A stretch of 64,000 bases of DNA from Loxodes magnus (taxonomy: Eukaryota; Ciliophora; Karyorelictea; Loxodida; Loxodidae). The position numbers were made by a program, and so were the translations under genes. The stretch covers positions 17,624-81,623 of the forward strand of contig CAMPDV010002021.1 in the NCBI GenBank assembly GCA_946699065.1, read 5' to 3'. Under the pieces are notes generated by a model. The model was not told where the DNA came from and ran no database searches. It saw nothing but the letters and a program-made list of their open reading frames with translations. Numbering within the stretch: position 1 is the stretch's first letter; each line of letters begins with the position of its first letter. Below are positions 12,953-28,314 of the stretch, piece by piece.

Positions 12953-15051
12953 TAAAGCTAACTTTCATCTACAAGCATATCTTGACTAACCGAATATAGA
13001 TTCGTAATTATTACATTATTACTAACATTTTGGATATTCTAACTTATATTTTAGTGCTTGATACGAAAACTTATCATTAGATATTCTTTTCTTACTTTAC
13101 TTCTTCACTTTTCAATAGGCTAACTTTCATCTACAAGCATATCTTGACAAACCGAATACAGATTCGTAATTATTACATTATTACTAACATTTTGGATATT
13201 CTAACTTATATTTTAGTGCTTGATACGAAAACTTATCATTAGATATTCTTTTCTTACTTTACTTCTTCACTTTTCAATAGGCTAACTTTCATCTACAAGC
13301 ATATCTTGACAAACCGAATACAGATTCGTGATTATTACATTATTACTAACATTTTGGATATTCTAACTTATATTTTAGTACCTGCTACGCAAACTTATCA
13401 TTAGATATTCTTTTCTTACTTTACTTCTTCACTTTTCTAAAGCTAACTTTCATCTACAAGCATATCTTGACTAACTGGATACAGATTCGTGATTATTACA
13501 TTATTACTAACATTTTGGATATTCTAACTTATATTTTAGTACCTGCTACGCAAACTTATCATTAGATATTCTTTTCTTACTTTACTTCTTCACTTTTCTA
13601 AAGCTAACTTTCATCTACAAGCATATCTTGACTAACCGAATATAGATTCGTAATTATTACATTATTACTAACATTTTGGATATTCTAACTTATATTTTAG
13701 TGCTTGATACGAAAACTTATCATTAGATATTCTTTTCTTACTTTACTTCTTCACTTTTCAATAGGCTAACTTTCATCTACAAGCATATCTTGACAAACCG
13801 AATACAGATTCGTAATTATTACATTATTACTAACATTTTGGATATTCTAACTTATATTTTAGTGCTTGATACGAAAACTTATCATTAGATATTCTTTTCT
13901 TACTTTACTTCTTCACTTTTCAATAGGCTAACTTTCATCTACAAGCATATCTTGACAAACCGAATACAGATTCGTAATTATTACATTATTACTAACATTT
14001 TGGATATTCTAACTTATATTTTAGTGCTTGATACGAAAACTTATCATTAGATATTCTTTTCTTACTTTACTTCTTCACTTTTCAATAGGCTAACTTTCAT
14101 CTACAAGCATATCTTGACTAACTGGATACAGATTCGTGATTATTACATTATTACTAACATTTTGGATATTCTAACTTATATTTTAGTACCTGCTACGCAA
14201 ACTTATCATTAGATATTCTTTTCTTACTTTACTTCTTCACTTTTCTAAAGCTAACTTTCATCTACAAGCATATCTTGACAAACCGAATACAGATTCGTGA
14301 TTATTACATTATTACTAACATTTTGGATATTCTAACTTATATTTTAGTACCTGCTACGCAAACTTATCATTAGATATTCTTTTCTTACTTTACTTCTTCA
14401 CTTTTCTAAAGCTAACTTTCATCTACAAGCATATCTTGACTAACCGAATATAGATTCGTGATTATTACATTATTACTAACATTTTGGATATTCTAACTTA
14501 TATTTTAGTACCTGCTACGCAAACTTATCATTAGATATTCTTTTCTTACTTTACTTCTTCACTTTTCTAAAGCTAACTTTCATCTACAAGCATATCTTGA
14601 CTAACCGAATATAGATTCGTAATTATTACATTATTACTAACATTTTGGATATTCTAACTTATATTTTAGTGCTTGATACGAAAACTTATCATTAGATATT
14701 CTTTTCTTACTTTACTTCTTCACTTTTCAATAGGCTAACTTTCATCTACAAGCATATCTTGACTAACTGGATACAGATTCGTAATTATTACATTATTACT
14801 AACATTTTAAATATTCTAACTTATATTTTAGTGCTTGCTACGCAAACTTATCATTAGATATTCTTTTCTTACTTTACTTCTTCACTTTTCTAAAGCTAAC
14901 TTTCATCTACAAGCATATCTTGACAAACTGAATACAGATTCGTGATTATTACATTATTACTAACATTTTGGATATTCTAACTTATATTTTAGTACCTGCT
15001 ACGCAAACTTATCATTAGATATTCTTTTCTTACTTTACTTCTTCACTTTTC
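12953..15051 (+). repeat. 13-monomer higher-order block, copy 2
   Basis: It has the same 2,099-bp length and type order as the block at 8,910, at an offset of 4,043 bp (25 monomers). Confidence 0.88.
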
Positions 15052-15860
15052 AATAGGCTAACTTTCATCTACAAGCATATCTTGACAAACCGAATACAGA
15101 TTCGTAATTATTACATTATTACTAACATTTTGGATATTCTAACTTATATTTTAGTGCTTGATACGAAAACTTATCATTAGATATTCTTTTCTTACTTTAC
15201 TTCTTCACTTTTCAATAGGCTAACTTTCATCTACAAGCATATCTTGACAAACCGAATACAGATTCGTGATTATTACATTATTACTAACATTTTGGATATT
15301 CTAACTTATATTTTAGTACCTGCTACGCAAACTTATCATTAGATATTCTTTTCTTACTTTACTTCTTCACTTTTCTAAAGCTAACTTTCATCTACAAGCA
15401 TATCTTGACTAACCGAATATAGATTCGTAATTATTACATTATTACTAACATTTTGGATATTCTAACTTATATTTTAGTGCTTGATACGAAAACTTATCAT
15501 TAGATATTCTTTTCTTACTTTACTTCTTCACTTTTCAATAGGCTAACTTTCATCTACAAGCATATCTTGACAAACCGAATACAGATTCGTAATTATTACA
15601 TTATTACTAACATTTTGGATATTCTAACTTATATTTTAGTGCTTGATACGAAAACTTATCATTAGATATTCTTTTCTTACTTTACTTCTTCACTTTTCAA
15701 TAGGCTAACTTTCATCTACAAGCATATCTTGACAAACCGAATACAGATTCGTGATTATTACATTATTACTAACATTTTGGATATTCTAACTTATATTTTA
15801 GTACCTGCTACGCAAACTTATCATTAGATATTCTTTTCTTACTTTACTTCTTCACTTTTC
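15052..15860 (+). repeat. Trimeric spacer leading into block copy 3
   Basis: The five monomers are a3aGy, a3gGx, d2aGy, a3aGy, a3gGx (809 bp). With the first three monomers of the next block they form repeats of the trimer d2aGy-a3aGy-a3gGx, with a period of 485 bp. This suggests that the start of the 13-monomer block was itself expanded locally. Confidence 0.75.
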
Positions 15861-17959
15861 TAAAGCTAACTTTCATCTACAAGCATATCTTGACTAACCG
15901 AATATAGATTCGTAATTATTACATTATTACTAACATTTTGGATATTCTAACTTATATTTTAGTGCTTGATACGAAAACTTATCATTAGATATTCTTTTCT
16001 TACTTTACTTCTTCACTTTTCAATAGGCTAACTTTCATCTACAAGCATATCTTGACAAACCGAATACAGATTCGTAATTATTACATTATTACTAACATTT
16101 TGGATATTCTAACTTATATTTTAGTGCTTGATACGAAAACTTATCATTAGATATTCTTTTCTTACTTTACTTCTTCACTTTTCAATAGGCTAACTTTCAT
16201 CTACAAGCATATCTTGACAAACCGAATACAGATTCGTGATTATTACATTATTACTAACATTTTGGATATTCTAACTTATATTTTAGTACCTGCTACGCAA
16301 ACTTATCATTAGATATTCTTTTCTTACTTTACTTCTTCACTTTTCTAAAGCTAACTTTCATCTACAAGCATATCTTGACTAACTGGATACAGATTCGTGA
16401 TTATTACATTATTACTAACATTTTGGATATTCTAACTTATATTTTAGTACCTGCTACGCAAACTTATCATTAGATATTCTTTTCTTACTTTACTTCTTCA
16501 CTTTTCTAAAGCTAACTTTCATCTACAAGCATATCTTGACTAACCGAATATAGATTCGTAATTATTACATTATTACTAACATTTTGGATATTCTAACTTA
16601 TATTTTAGTGCTTGATACGAAAACTTATCATTAGATATTCTTTTCTTACTTTACTTCTTCACTTTTCAATAGGCTAACTTTCATCTACAAGCATATCTTG
16701 ACAAACCGAATACAGATTCGTAATTATTACATTATTACTAACATTTTGGATATTCTAACTTATATTTTAGTGCTTGATACGAAAACTTATCATTAGATAT
16801 TCTTTTCTTACTTTACTTCTTCACTTTTCAATAGGCTAACTTTCATCTACAAGCATATCTTGACAAACCGAATACAGATTCGTAATTATTACATTATTAC
16901 TAACATTTTGGATATTCTAACTTATATTTTAGTGCTTGATACGAAAACTTATCATTAGATATTCTTTTCTTACTTTACTTCTTCACTTTTCAATAGGCTA
17001 ACTTTCATCTACAAGCATATCTTGACTAACTGGATACAGATTCGTGATTATTACATTATTACTAACATTTTGGATATTCTAACTTATATTTTAGTACCTG
17101 CTACGCAAACTTATCATTAGATATTCTTTTCTTACTTTACTTCTTCACTTTTCTAAAGCTAACTTTCATCTACAAGCATATCTTGACAAACCGAATACAG
17201 ATTCGTGATTATTACATTATTACTAACATTTTGGATATTCTAACTTATATTTTAGTACCTGCTACGCAAACTTATCATTAGATATTCTTTTCTTACTTTA
17301 CTTCTTCACTTTTCTAAAGCTAACTTTCATCTACAAGCATATCTTGACTAACCGAATATAGATTCGTGATTATTACATTATTACTAACATTTTGGATATT
17401 CTAACTTATATTTTAGTACCTGCTACGCAAACTTATCATTAGATATTCTTTTCTTACTTTACTTCTTCACTTTTCTAAAGCTAACTTTCATCTACAAGCA
17501 TATCTTGACTAACCGAATATAGATTCGTAATTATTACATTATTACTAACATTTTGGATATTCTAACTTATATTTTAGTGCTTGATACGAAAACTTATCAT
17601 TAGATATTCTTTTCTTACTTTACTTCTTCACTTTTCAATAGGCTAACTTTCATCTACAAGCATATCTTGACTAACTGGATACAGATTCGTAATTATTACA
17701 TTATTACTAACATTTTAAATATTCTAACTTATATTTTAGTGCTTGCTACGCAAACTTATCATTAGATATTCTTTTCTTACTTTACTTCTTCACTTTTCTA
17801 AAGCTAACTTTCATCTACAAGCATATCTTGACAAACTGAATACAGATTCGTGATTATTACATTATTACTAACATTTTGGATATTCTAACTTATATTTTAG
17901 TACCTGCTACGCAAACTTATCATTAGATATTCTTTTCTTACTTTACTTCTTCACTTTTC
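15861..17959 (+). repeat. 13-monomer higher-order block, copy 3
   Basis: It has the same 2,099-bp order, 2,908 bp after copy 2. It forms the left end of the roughly 9-kb duplicated segment. Confidence 0.88.
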
Positions 17960-18283
17960 TATAGGCTAACTTTCATCTACAAGCATATCTTGACTAACCG
18001 AATATAGATTCGTAATTATTACATTATTACTAACATTTTGGATATTCTAACTTATATTTTAGTGCTTGATACGAAAACTTATCATTAGATATTCTTTTCT
18101 TACTTTACTTCTTCACTTTTCAATAGGCTAACTTTCATCTACAAGCATATCTTGACTAACTGGATACAGATTCGTGATTATTACATTATTACTAACATTT
18201 TGGATATTCTAACTTATATTTTAGTGCTTGATACGAAAACTTATCATTAGATATTCTTTTCTTACTTTACTTCTTCACTTTTC

Positions 18284-19577
18284 AATAGGCTAACTTTCAT
18301 CTACAAGCATATCTTGACAAACCGAATACAGATTCGTAATTATTACATTATTACTAACATTTTAAATATTCTAACTTATATTTTAGTACCTGCTACGCAA
18401 ACTTATCATTAGATATTCTTTTCTTACTTTACTTCTTCACTTTTCAATAGGCTAACTTTCATCTACAAGCATATCTTGACAAACCGAATACAGATTCGTA
18501 ATTATTACATTATTACTAACATTTTAAATATTCTAACTTATATTTTAGTACCTGCTACGCAAACTTATCATTAGATATTCTTTTCTTACTTTACTTCTTC
18601 ACTTTTCAATAGGCTAACTTTCATCTACAAGCATATCTTGACAAACCGAATACAGATTCGTAATTATTACATTATTACTAACATTTTAAATATTCTAACT
18701 TATATTTTAGTACCTGCTACGCAAACTTATCATTAGATATTCTTTTCTTACTTTACTTCTTCACTTTTCTAAAGCTAACTTTCATCTACAAGCATATCTT
18801 GACAAACTGAATACAGATTCGTGATTATTACATTATTACTAACATTTTGGATATTCTAACTTATATTTTAGTACCTGCTACGCAAACTTATCATTAGATA
18901 TTCTTTTCTTACTTTACTTCTTCACTTTTCAATAGGCTAACTTTCATCTACAAGCATATCTTGACAAACCGAATACAGATTCGTAATTATTACATTATTA
19001 CTAACATTTTAAATATTCTAACTTATATTTTAGTACCTGCTACGCAAACTTATCATTAGATATTCTTTTCTTACTTTACTTCTTCACTTTTCAATAGGCT
19101 AACTTTCATCTACAAGCATATCTTGACAAACCGAATACAGATTCGTAATTATTACATTATTACTAACATTTTAAATATTCTAACTTATATTTTAGTACCT
19201 GCTACGCAAACTTATCATTAGATATTCTTTTCTTACTTTACTTCTTCACTTTTCAATAGGCTAACTTTCATCTACAAGCATATCTTGACAAACCGAATAC
19301 AGATTCGTAATTATTACATTATTACTAACATTTTAAATATTCTAACTTATATTTTAGTACCTGCTACGCAAACTTATCATTAGATATTCTTTTCTTACTT
19401 TACTTCTTCACTTTTCTAAAGCTAACTTTCATCTACAAGCATATCTTGACAAACTGAATACAGATTCGTGATTATTACATTATTACTAACATTTTGGATA
19501 TTCTAACTTATATTTTAGTACCTGCTACGCAAACTTATCATTAGATATTCTTTTCTTACTTTACTTCTTCACTTTTC
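18284..19577 (+). repeat. Tandem duplicate of a four-monomer block (2 x 647 bp)
   Basis: Three a3aAx monomers (aatagg, caaaccga, cgtaatt, ttaaata, acctgctacgc) followed by one d4gGx occur twice in a row, at 18,284-18,930 and 18,931-19,577. The second large segment at 26,214 has this block only once. An unequal exchange of four monomers in copy 1, or its loss from copy 2, therefore happened after the large duplication. Confidence 0.85.
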
Positions 19578-22500
19578 TATAGGCTAACTTTCATCTACAA
19601 GCATATCTTGACTAACCGAATATAGATTCGTAATTATTACATTATTACTAACATTTTGGATATTCTAACTTATATTTTAGTGCTTGATACGAAAACTTAT
19701 CATTAGATATTCTTTTCTTACTTTACTTCTTCACTTTTCAATAGGCTAACTTTCATCTACAAGCATATCTTGACTAACTGGATACAGATTCGTAATTATT
19801 ACATTATTACTAACATTTTGGATATTCTAACTTATATTTTAGTGCTTGATACAAAAACTTATCATTAGATATTCTTTTCTTACTTTACTTCTTCACTTTT
19901 CAATAGGCTAACTTTCATCTACAAGCATATCTTGACTAACTGGATACAGATTCGTAATTATTACATTATTACTAACATTTTAAATATTCTAACTTATATT
20001 TTAGTGCTTGCTACGCAAACTTATCATTAGATATTCTTTTCTTACTTTACTTCTTCACTTTTCTATAGGCTAACTTTCATCTACAAGCATATCTTGACAA
20101 ACCGAATACAGATTCGTAATTATTACATTATTACTAACATTTTAAATATTCTAACTTATATTTTAGTACCTGCTACGCAAACTTATCATTAGATATTCTT
20201 TTCTTACTTTACTTCTTCACTTTTCAATAGGCTAACTTTCATCTACAAGCATATCTTGACAAACCGAATACAGATTCGTAATTATTACATTATTACTAAC
20301 ATTTTAAATATTCTAACTTATATTTTAGTACCTGCTACGCAAACTTATCATTAGATATTCTTTTCTTACTTTACTTCTTCACTTTTCTAAAGCTAACTTT
20401 CATCTACAAGCATATCTTGACAAACTGAATACAGATTCGTGATTATTACATTATTACTAACATTTTGGATATTCTAACTTATATTTTAGTACCTGCTACG
20501 CAAACTTATCATTAGATATTCTTTTCTTACTTTACTTCTTCACTTTTCTAAAGCTAACTTTCATCTACAAGCATATCTTGACAAACTGAATACAGATTCG
20601 TGATTATTACATTATTACTAACATTTTGGATATTCTAACTTATATTTTAGTACCTGCTACGCAAACTTATCATTAGATATTCTTTTCTTACTTTACTTCT
20701 TCACTTTTCTATAGGCTAACTTTCATCTACAAGCATATCTTGACTAACCGAATATAGATTCGTAATTATTACATTATTACTAACATTTTGGATATTCTAA
20801 CTTATATTTTAGTGCTTGATACGAAAACTTATCATTAGATATTCTTTTCTTACTTTACTTCTTCACTTTTCAATAGGCTAACTTTCATCTACAAGCATAT
20901 CTTGACTAACTGGATACAGATTCGTAATTATTACATTATTACTAACATTTTAAATATTCTAACTTATATTTTAGTGCTTGCTACGCAAACTTATCATTAG
21001 ATATTCTTTTCTTACTTTACTTCTTCACTTTTCTATAGGCTAACTTTCATCTACAAGCATATCTTGACTAACCGAATATAGATTCGTAATTATTACATTA
21101 TTACTAACATTTTGGATATTCTAACTTATATTTTAGTGCTTGATACGAAAACTTATCATTAGATATTCTTTTCTTACTTTACTTCTTCACTTTTCAATAG
21201 GCTAACTTTCATCTACAAGCATATCTTGACTAACTGGATACAGATTCGTGATTATTACATTATTACTAACATTTTGGATATTCTAACTTATATTTTAGTG
21301 CTTGATACGAAAACTTATCATTAGATATTCTTTTCTTACTTTACTTCTTCACTTTTCAATAGGCTAACTTTCATCTACAAGCATATCTTGACAAACCGAA
21401 TACAGATTCGTAATTATTACATTATTACTAACATTTTAAATATTCTAACTTATATTTTAGTACCTGCTACGCAAACTTATCATTAGATATTCTTTTCTTA
21501 CTTTACTTCTTCACTTTTCAATAGGCTAACTTTCATCTACAAGCATATCTTGACAAACCGAATACAGATTCGTAATTATTACATTATTACTAACATTTTA
21601 AATATTCTAACTTATATTTTAGTACCTGCTACGCAAACTTATCATTAGATATTCTTTTCTTACTTTACTTCTTCACTTTTCAATAGGCTAACTTTCATCT
21701 ACAAGCATATCTTGACTAACTGGATACAGATTCGTAATTATTACATTATTACTAACATTTTAAATATTCTAACTTATATTTTAGTGCTTGCTACGCAAAC
21801 TTATCATTAGATATTCTTTTCTTACTTTACTTCTTCACTTTTCTATAGGCTAACTTTCATCTACAAGCATATCTTGACTAACCGAATATAGATTCGTAAT
21901 TATTACATTATTACTAACATTTTGGATATTCTAACTTATATTTTAGTGCTTGATACGAAAACTTATCATTAGATATTCTTTTCTTACTTTACTTCTTCAC
22001 TTTTCAATAGGCTAACTTTCATCTACAAGCATATCTTGACTAACTGGATACAGATTCGTGATTATTACATTATTACTAACATTTTGGATATTCTAACTTA
22101 TATTTTAGTGCTTGATACGAAAACTTATCATTAGATATTCTTTTCTTACTTTACTTCTTCACTTTTCAATAGGCTAACTTTCATCTACAAGCATATCTTG
22201 ACAAACCGAATACAGATTCGTAATTATTACATTATTACTAACATTTTAAATATTCTAACTTATATTTTAGTACCTGCTACGCAAACTTATCATTAGATAT
22301 TCTTTTCTTACTTTACTTCTTCACTTTTCTAAAGCTAACTTTCATCTACAAGCATATCTTGACAAACTGAATACAGATTCGTGATTATTACATTATTACT
22401 AACATTTTGGATATTCTAACTTATATTTTAGTACCTGCTACGCAAACTTATCATTAGATATTCTTTTCTTACTTTACTTCTTCACTTTTCTATAGGCTAA

Positions 22501-25500
22501 CTTTCATCTACAAGCATATCTTGACTAACCGAATATAGATTCGTAATTATTACATTATTACTAACATTTTGGATATTCTAACTTATATTTTAGTGCTTGA
22601 TACGAAAACTTATCATTAGATATTCTTTTCTTACTTTACTTCTTCACTTTTCTATAGGCTAACTTTCATCTACAAGCATATCTTGACTAACTGGATACAG
22701 ATTCGTAATTATTACATTATTACTAACATTTTAAATATTCTAACTTATATTTTAGTGCTTGCTACGCAAACTTATCATTAGATATTCTTTTCTTACTTTA
22801 CTTCTTCACTTTTCTAAAGCTAACTTTCATCTACAAGCATATCTTGACAAACTGAATACAGATTCGTAATTATTACATTATTACTAACATTTTAAATATT
22901 CTAACTTATATTTTAGTGCTTGCTACGCAAACTTATCATTAGATATTCTTTTCTTACTTTACTTCTTCACTTTTCTATAGGCTAACTTTCATCTACAAGC
23001 ATATCTTGACTAACCGAATATAGATTCGTAATTATTACATTATTACTAACATTTTGGATATTCTAACTTATATTTTAGTGCTTGATACGAAAACTTATCA
23101 TTAGATATTCTTTTCTTACTTTACTTCTTCACTTTTCAATAGGCTAACTTTCATCTACAAGCATATCTTGACTAACTGGATACAGATTCGTAATTATTAC
23201 ATTATTACTAACATTTTAAATATTCTAACTTATATTTTAGTGCTTGCTACGCAAACTTATCATTAGATATTCTTTTCTTACTTTACTTCTTCACTTTTCT
23301 ATAGGCTAACTTTCATCTACAAGCATATCTTGACTAACCGAATATAGATTTCGTAATTATTACATTATTACTAACATTTTGGATATTCTAACTTAATATT
23401 TTAGTGCTTGATACGAAAACTTATCATTAGATATTCTTTTCTTACTTTACTTCTTCACTTTTCAATAGGCTAACTTTCATCTACAAGCATATCTTGACTA
23501 ACTGGATACAGATTCGTGATTATTACATTATTACTAACATTTTAAATATTCTAACTTATATTTTAGTGCTTGCTACGCAAACTTATCATTAGATATTCTT
23601 TTCTTACTTTACTTCTTCACTTTTCTATAGGCTAACTTTCATCTACAAGCATATCTTGACTAACTGGATACAGATTCGTAATTATTACATTATTACTAAC
23701 ATTTTAAATATTCTAACTTATATTTTAGTGCTTGCTACGCAAACTTATCATTAGATATTCTTTTCTTACTTTACTTCTTCACTTTTCTAAAGCTAACTTT
23801 CATCTACAAGCATATCTTGACAAACTGAATACAGATTCGTAATTATTACATTATTACTAACATTTTAAATATTCTAACTTATATTTTAGTGCTTGATACG
23901 AAAACTTATCATTAGATATTCTTTTCTTACTTTACTTCTTCACTTTTCTATAGGCTAACTTTCATCTACAAGCATATCTTGACTAACTGGATACAGATTC
24001 GTAATTATTACATTATTACTAACATTTTAAATATTCTAACTTATATTTTAGTGCTTGCTACGCAAACTTATCATTAGATATTCTTTTCTTACTTTACTTC
24101 TTCACTTTTCTAAAGCTAACTTTCATCTACAAGCATATCTTGACAAACTGAATACAGATTCGTAATTATTACATTATTACTAACATTTTAAATATTCTAA
24201 CTTATATTTTAGTGCTTGCTACGCAAACTTATCATTAGATATTCTTTTCTTACTTTACTTCTTCACTTTTCTATAGGCTAACTTTCATCTACAAGCATAT
24301 CTTGACTAACCGAATATAGATTCGTAATTATTACATTATTACTAACATTTTGGATATTCTAACTTATATTTTAGTGCTTGATACGAAAACTTATCATTAG
24401 ATATTCTTTTCTTACTTTACTTCTTCACTTTTCAATAGGCTAACTTTCATCTACAAGCATATCTTGACTAACTGGATACAGATTCGTAATTATTACATTA
24501 TTACTAACATTTTAAATATTCTAACTTATATTTTAGTGCTTGCTACGCAAACTTATCATTAGATATTCTTTTCTTACTTTACTTCTTCACTTTTCTATAG
24601 GCTAACTTTCATCTACAAGCATATCTTGACTAACCGAATATAGATTCGTAATTATTACATTATTACTAACATTTTGGATATTCTAACTTATATTTTAGTG
24701 CTTGATACGAAAACTTATCATTAGATATTCTTTTCTTACTTTACTTCTTCACTTTTCAATAGGCTAACTTTCATCTACAAGCATATCTTGACTAACTGGA
24801 TACAGATTCGTGATTATTACATTATTACTAACATTTTAAATATTCTAACTTATATTTTAGTGCTTGCTACGCAAACTTATCATTAGATATTCTTTTCTTA
24901 CTTTACTTCTTCACTTTTCTATAGGCTAACTTTCATCTACAAGCATATCTTGACTAACCGAATATAGATTCGTAATTATTACATTATTACTAACATTTTG
25001 GATATTCTAACTTATATTTTAGTGCTTGATACGAAAACTTATCATTAGATATTCTTTTCTTACTTTACTTCTTCACTTTTCAATAGGCTAACTTTCATCT
25101 ACAAGCATATCTTGACTAACTGGATACAGATTCGTGATTATTACATTATTACTAACATTTTGGATATTCTAACTTATATTTTAGTGCTTGATACGAAAAC
25201 TTATCATTAGATATTCTTTTCTTACTTTACTTCTTCACTTTTCAATAGGCTAACTTTCATCTACAAGCATATCTTGACAAACCGAATACAGATTCGTAAT
25301 TATTACATTATTACTAACATTTTAAATATTCTAACTTATATTTTAGTACCTGCTACGCAAACTTATCATTAGATATTCTTTTCTTACTTTACTTCTTCAC
25401 TTTTCTAAAGCTAACTTTCATCTACAAGCATATCTTGACAAACTGAATACAGATTCGTGATTATTACATTATTACTAACATTTTGGATATTCTAACTTAT

Positions 25501-26213
25501 ATTTTAGTACCTGCTACGCAAACTTATCATTAGATATTCTTTTCTTACTTTACTTCTTCACTTTTCAATAGGCTAACTTTCATCTACAAGCATATCTTGA
25601 CAAACCGAATACAGATTCGTAATTATTACATTATTACTAACATTTTGGATATTCTAACTTATATTTTAGTACCTGCTACGCAAACTTATCATTAGATATT
25701 CTTTTCTTACTTTACTTCTTCACTTTTCTAAAGCTAACTTTCATCTACAAGCATATCTTGACAAACCGAATACAGATTCGTGATTATTACATTATTACTA
25801 ACATTTTGGATATTCTAACTTATATTTTAGTACCTGCTACGCAAACTTATCATTAGATATTCTTTTCTTACTTTACTTCTTCACTTTTCAATAGGCTAAC
25901 TTTCATCTACAAGCATATCTTGACTAACCGAATACAGATTCGTAATTATTACATTATTACTAACATTTTGGATATTCTAACTTATATTTTAGTGCTTGAT
26001 ACGAAAACTTATCATTAGATATTCTTTTCTTACTTTACTTCTTCACTTTTCAATAGGCTAACTTTCATCTACAAGCATATCTTGACAAACCGAATACAGA
26101 TTCGTAATTATTACATTATTACTAACATTTTGGATATTCTAACTTATATTTTAGTGCTTGATACGAAAACTTATCATTAGATATTCTTTTCTTACTTTAC
26201 TTCTTCACTTTTC

Positions 26214-28314
26214 TAATAGGCTAACTTTCATCTACAAGCATATCTTGACTAACCGAATATAGATTCGTAATTATTACATTATTACTAACATTTTGGATAT
26301 TCTAACTTATATTTTAGTGCTTGATACGAAAACTTATCATTAGATATTCTTTTCTTACTTTACTTCTTCACTTTTCAATAGGCTAACTTTCATCTACAAG
26401 CATATCTTGACAAACCGAATACAGATTCGTAATTATTACATTATTACTAACATTTTGGATATTCTAACTTATATTTTAGTGCTTGATACGAAAACTTATC
26501 ATTAGATATTCTTTTCTTACTTTACTTCTTCACTTTTCAATAGGCTAACTTTCATCTACAAGCATATCTTGACAAACCGAATACAGATTCGTGATTATTA
26601 CATTATTACTAACATTTTGGATATTCTAACTTATATTTTAGTACCTGCTACGCAAACTTATCATTAGATATTCTTTTCTTACTTTACTTCTTCACTTTTC
26701 TAAAGCTAACTTTCATCTACAAGCATATCTTGACTAACTGGATACAGATTCGTGATTATTACATTATTACTAACATTTTGGATATTCTAACTTATATTTT
26801 AGTACCTGCTACGCAAACTTATCATTAGATATTCTTTTCTTACTTTACTTCTTCACTTTTCTAAAGCTAACTTTCATCTACAAGCATATCTTGACTAACC
26901 GAATATAGATTCGTAATTATTACATTATTACTAACATTTTGGATATTCTAACTTATATTTTAGTGCTTGATACGAAAACTTATCATTAGATATTCTTTTC
27001 TTACTTTACTTCTTCACTTTTCAATAGGCTAACTTTCATCTACAAGCATATCTTGACAAACCGAATACAGATTCGTAATTATTACATTATTACTAACATT
27101 TTGGATATTCTAACTTATATTTTAGTGCTTGATACGAAAACTTATCATTAGATATTCTTTTCTTACTTTACTTCTTCACTTTTCAATAGGCTAACTTTCA
27201 TCTACAAGCATATCTTGACAAACCGAATACAGATTCGTAATTATTACATTATTACTAACATTTTGGATATTCTAACTTATATTTTAGTGCTTGATACGAA
27301 AACTTATCATTAGATATTCTTTTCTTACTTTACTTCTTCACTTTTCAATAGGCTAACTTTCATCTACAAGCATATCTTGACTAACTGGATACAGATTCGT
27401 GATTATTACATTATTACTAACATTTTGGATATTCTAACTTATATTTTAGTACCTGCTACGCAAACTTATCATTAGATATTCTTTTCTTACTTTACTTCTT
27501 CACTTTTCTAAAGCTAACTTTCATCTACAAGCATATCTTGACAAACCGAATACAGATTCGTGATTATTACATTATTACTAACATTTTGGATATTCTAACT
27601 TATATTTTAGTACCTGCTACGCAAACTTATCATTAGATATTCTTTTCTTACTTTACTTCTTCACTTTTCTAAAGCTAACTTTCATCTACAAGCATATCTT
27701 GACTAACCGAATATAGATTCGTGATTATTACATTATTACTAACATTTTGGATATTCTAACTTATATTTTAGTACCTGCTACGCAAACTTATCATTAGATA
27801 TTCTTTTCTTACTTTACTTCTTCACTTTTCTAAAGCTAACTTTCATCTACAAGCATATCTTGACTAACCGAATATAGATTCGTAATTATTACATTATTAC
27901 TAACATTTTGGATATTCTAACTTATATTTTAGTGCTTGATACGAAAACTTATCATTAGATATTCTTTTCTTACTTTACTTCTTCACTTTTCAATAGGCTA
28001 ACTTTCATCTACAAGCATATCTTGACTAACTGGATACAGATTCGTAATTATTACATTATTACTAACATTTTAAATATTCTAACTTATATTTTAGTGCTTG
28101 CTACGCAAACTTATCATTAGATATTCTTTTCTTACTTTACTTCTTCACTTTTCTAAAGCTAACTTTCATCTACAAGCATATCTTGACAAACTGAATACAG
28201 ATTCGTGATTATTACATTATTACTAACATTTTGGATATTCTAACTTATATTTTAGTACCTGCTACGCAAACTTATCATTAGATATTCTTTTCTTACTTTA
28301 CTTCTTCACTTTTC
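26214..28314 (+). repeat. 13-monomer higher-order block, copy 4
   Basis: It has the same order as the other three copies, 10,355 bp after copy 3. Its first site A reads taatagg, a hybrid of taaag and aatagg, at the exact left boundary of the duplicated segment. It may mark the recombination junction. Confidence 0.87.

Larger units (their letters stand above)
15861..24919 (+). repeat. Large higher-order segment, copy 1 (9,059 bp)
   Basis: The order of monomer types matches 26,214-34,625 throughout, at an offset of 10,355 bp before 18,284 and 9,706-9,708 bp afterwards. The private change acaaaaac (19,851) recurs at 29,559, exactly 9,708 bp away. The copies differ by one four-monomer insertion here (647 bp), by two single-base insertions near 23,350-23,395 and by a hybrid first site A in copy 2. 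These account for the full length difference of 647 bp. The near-identity implies a recent duplication, or an assembly artefact if unsupported by long reads. Confidence 0.87.
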
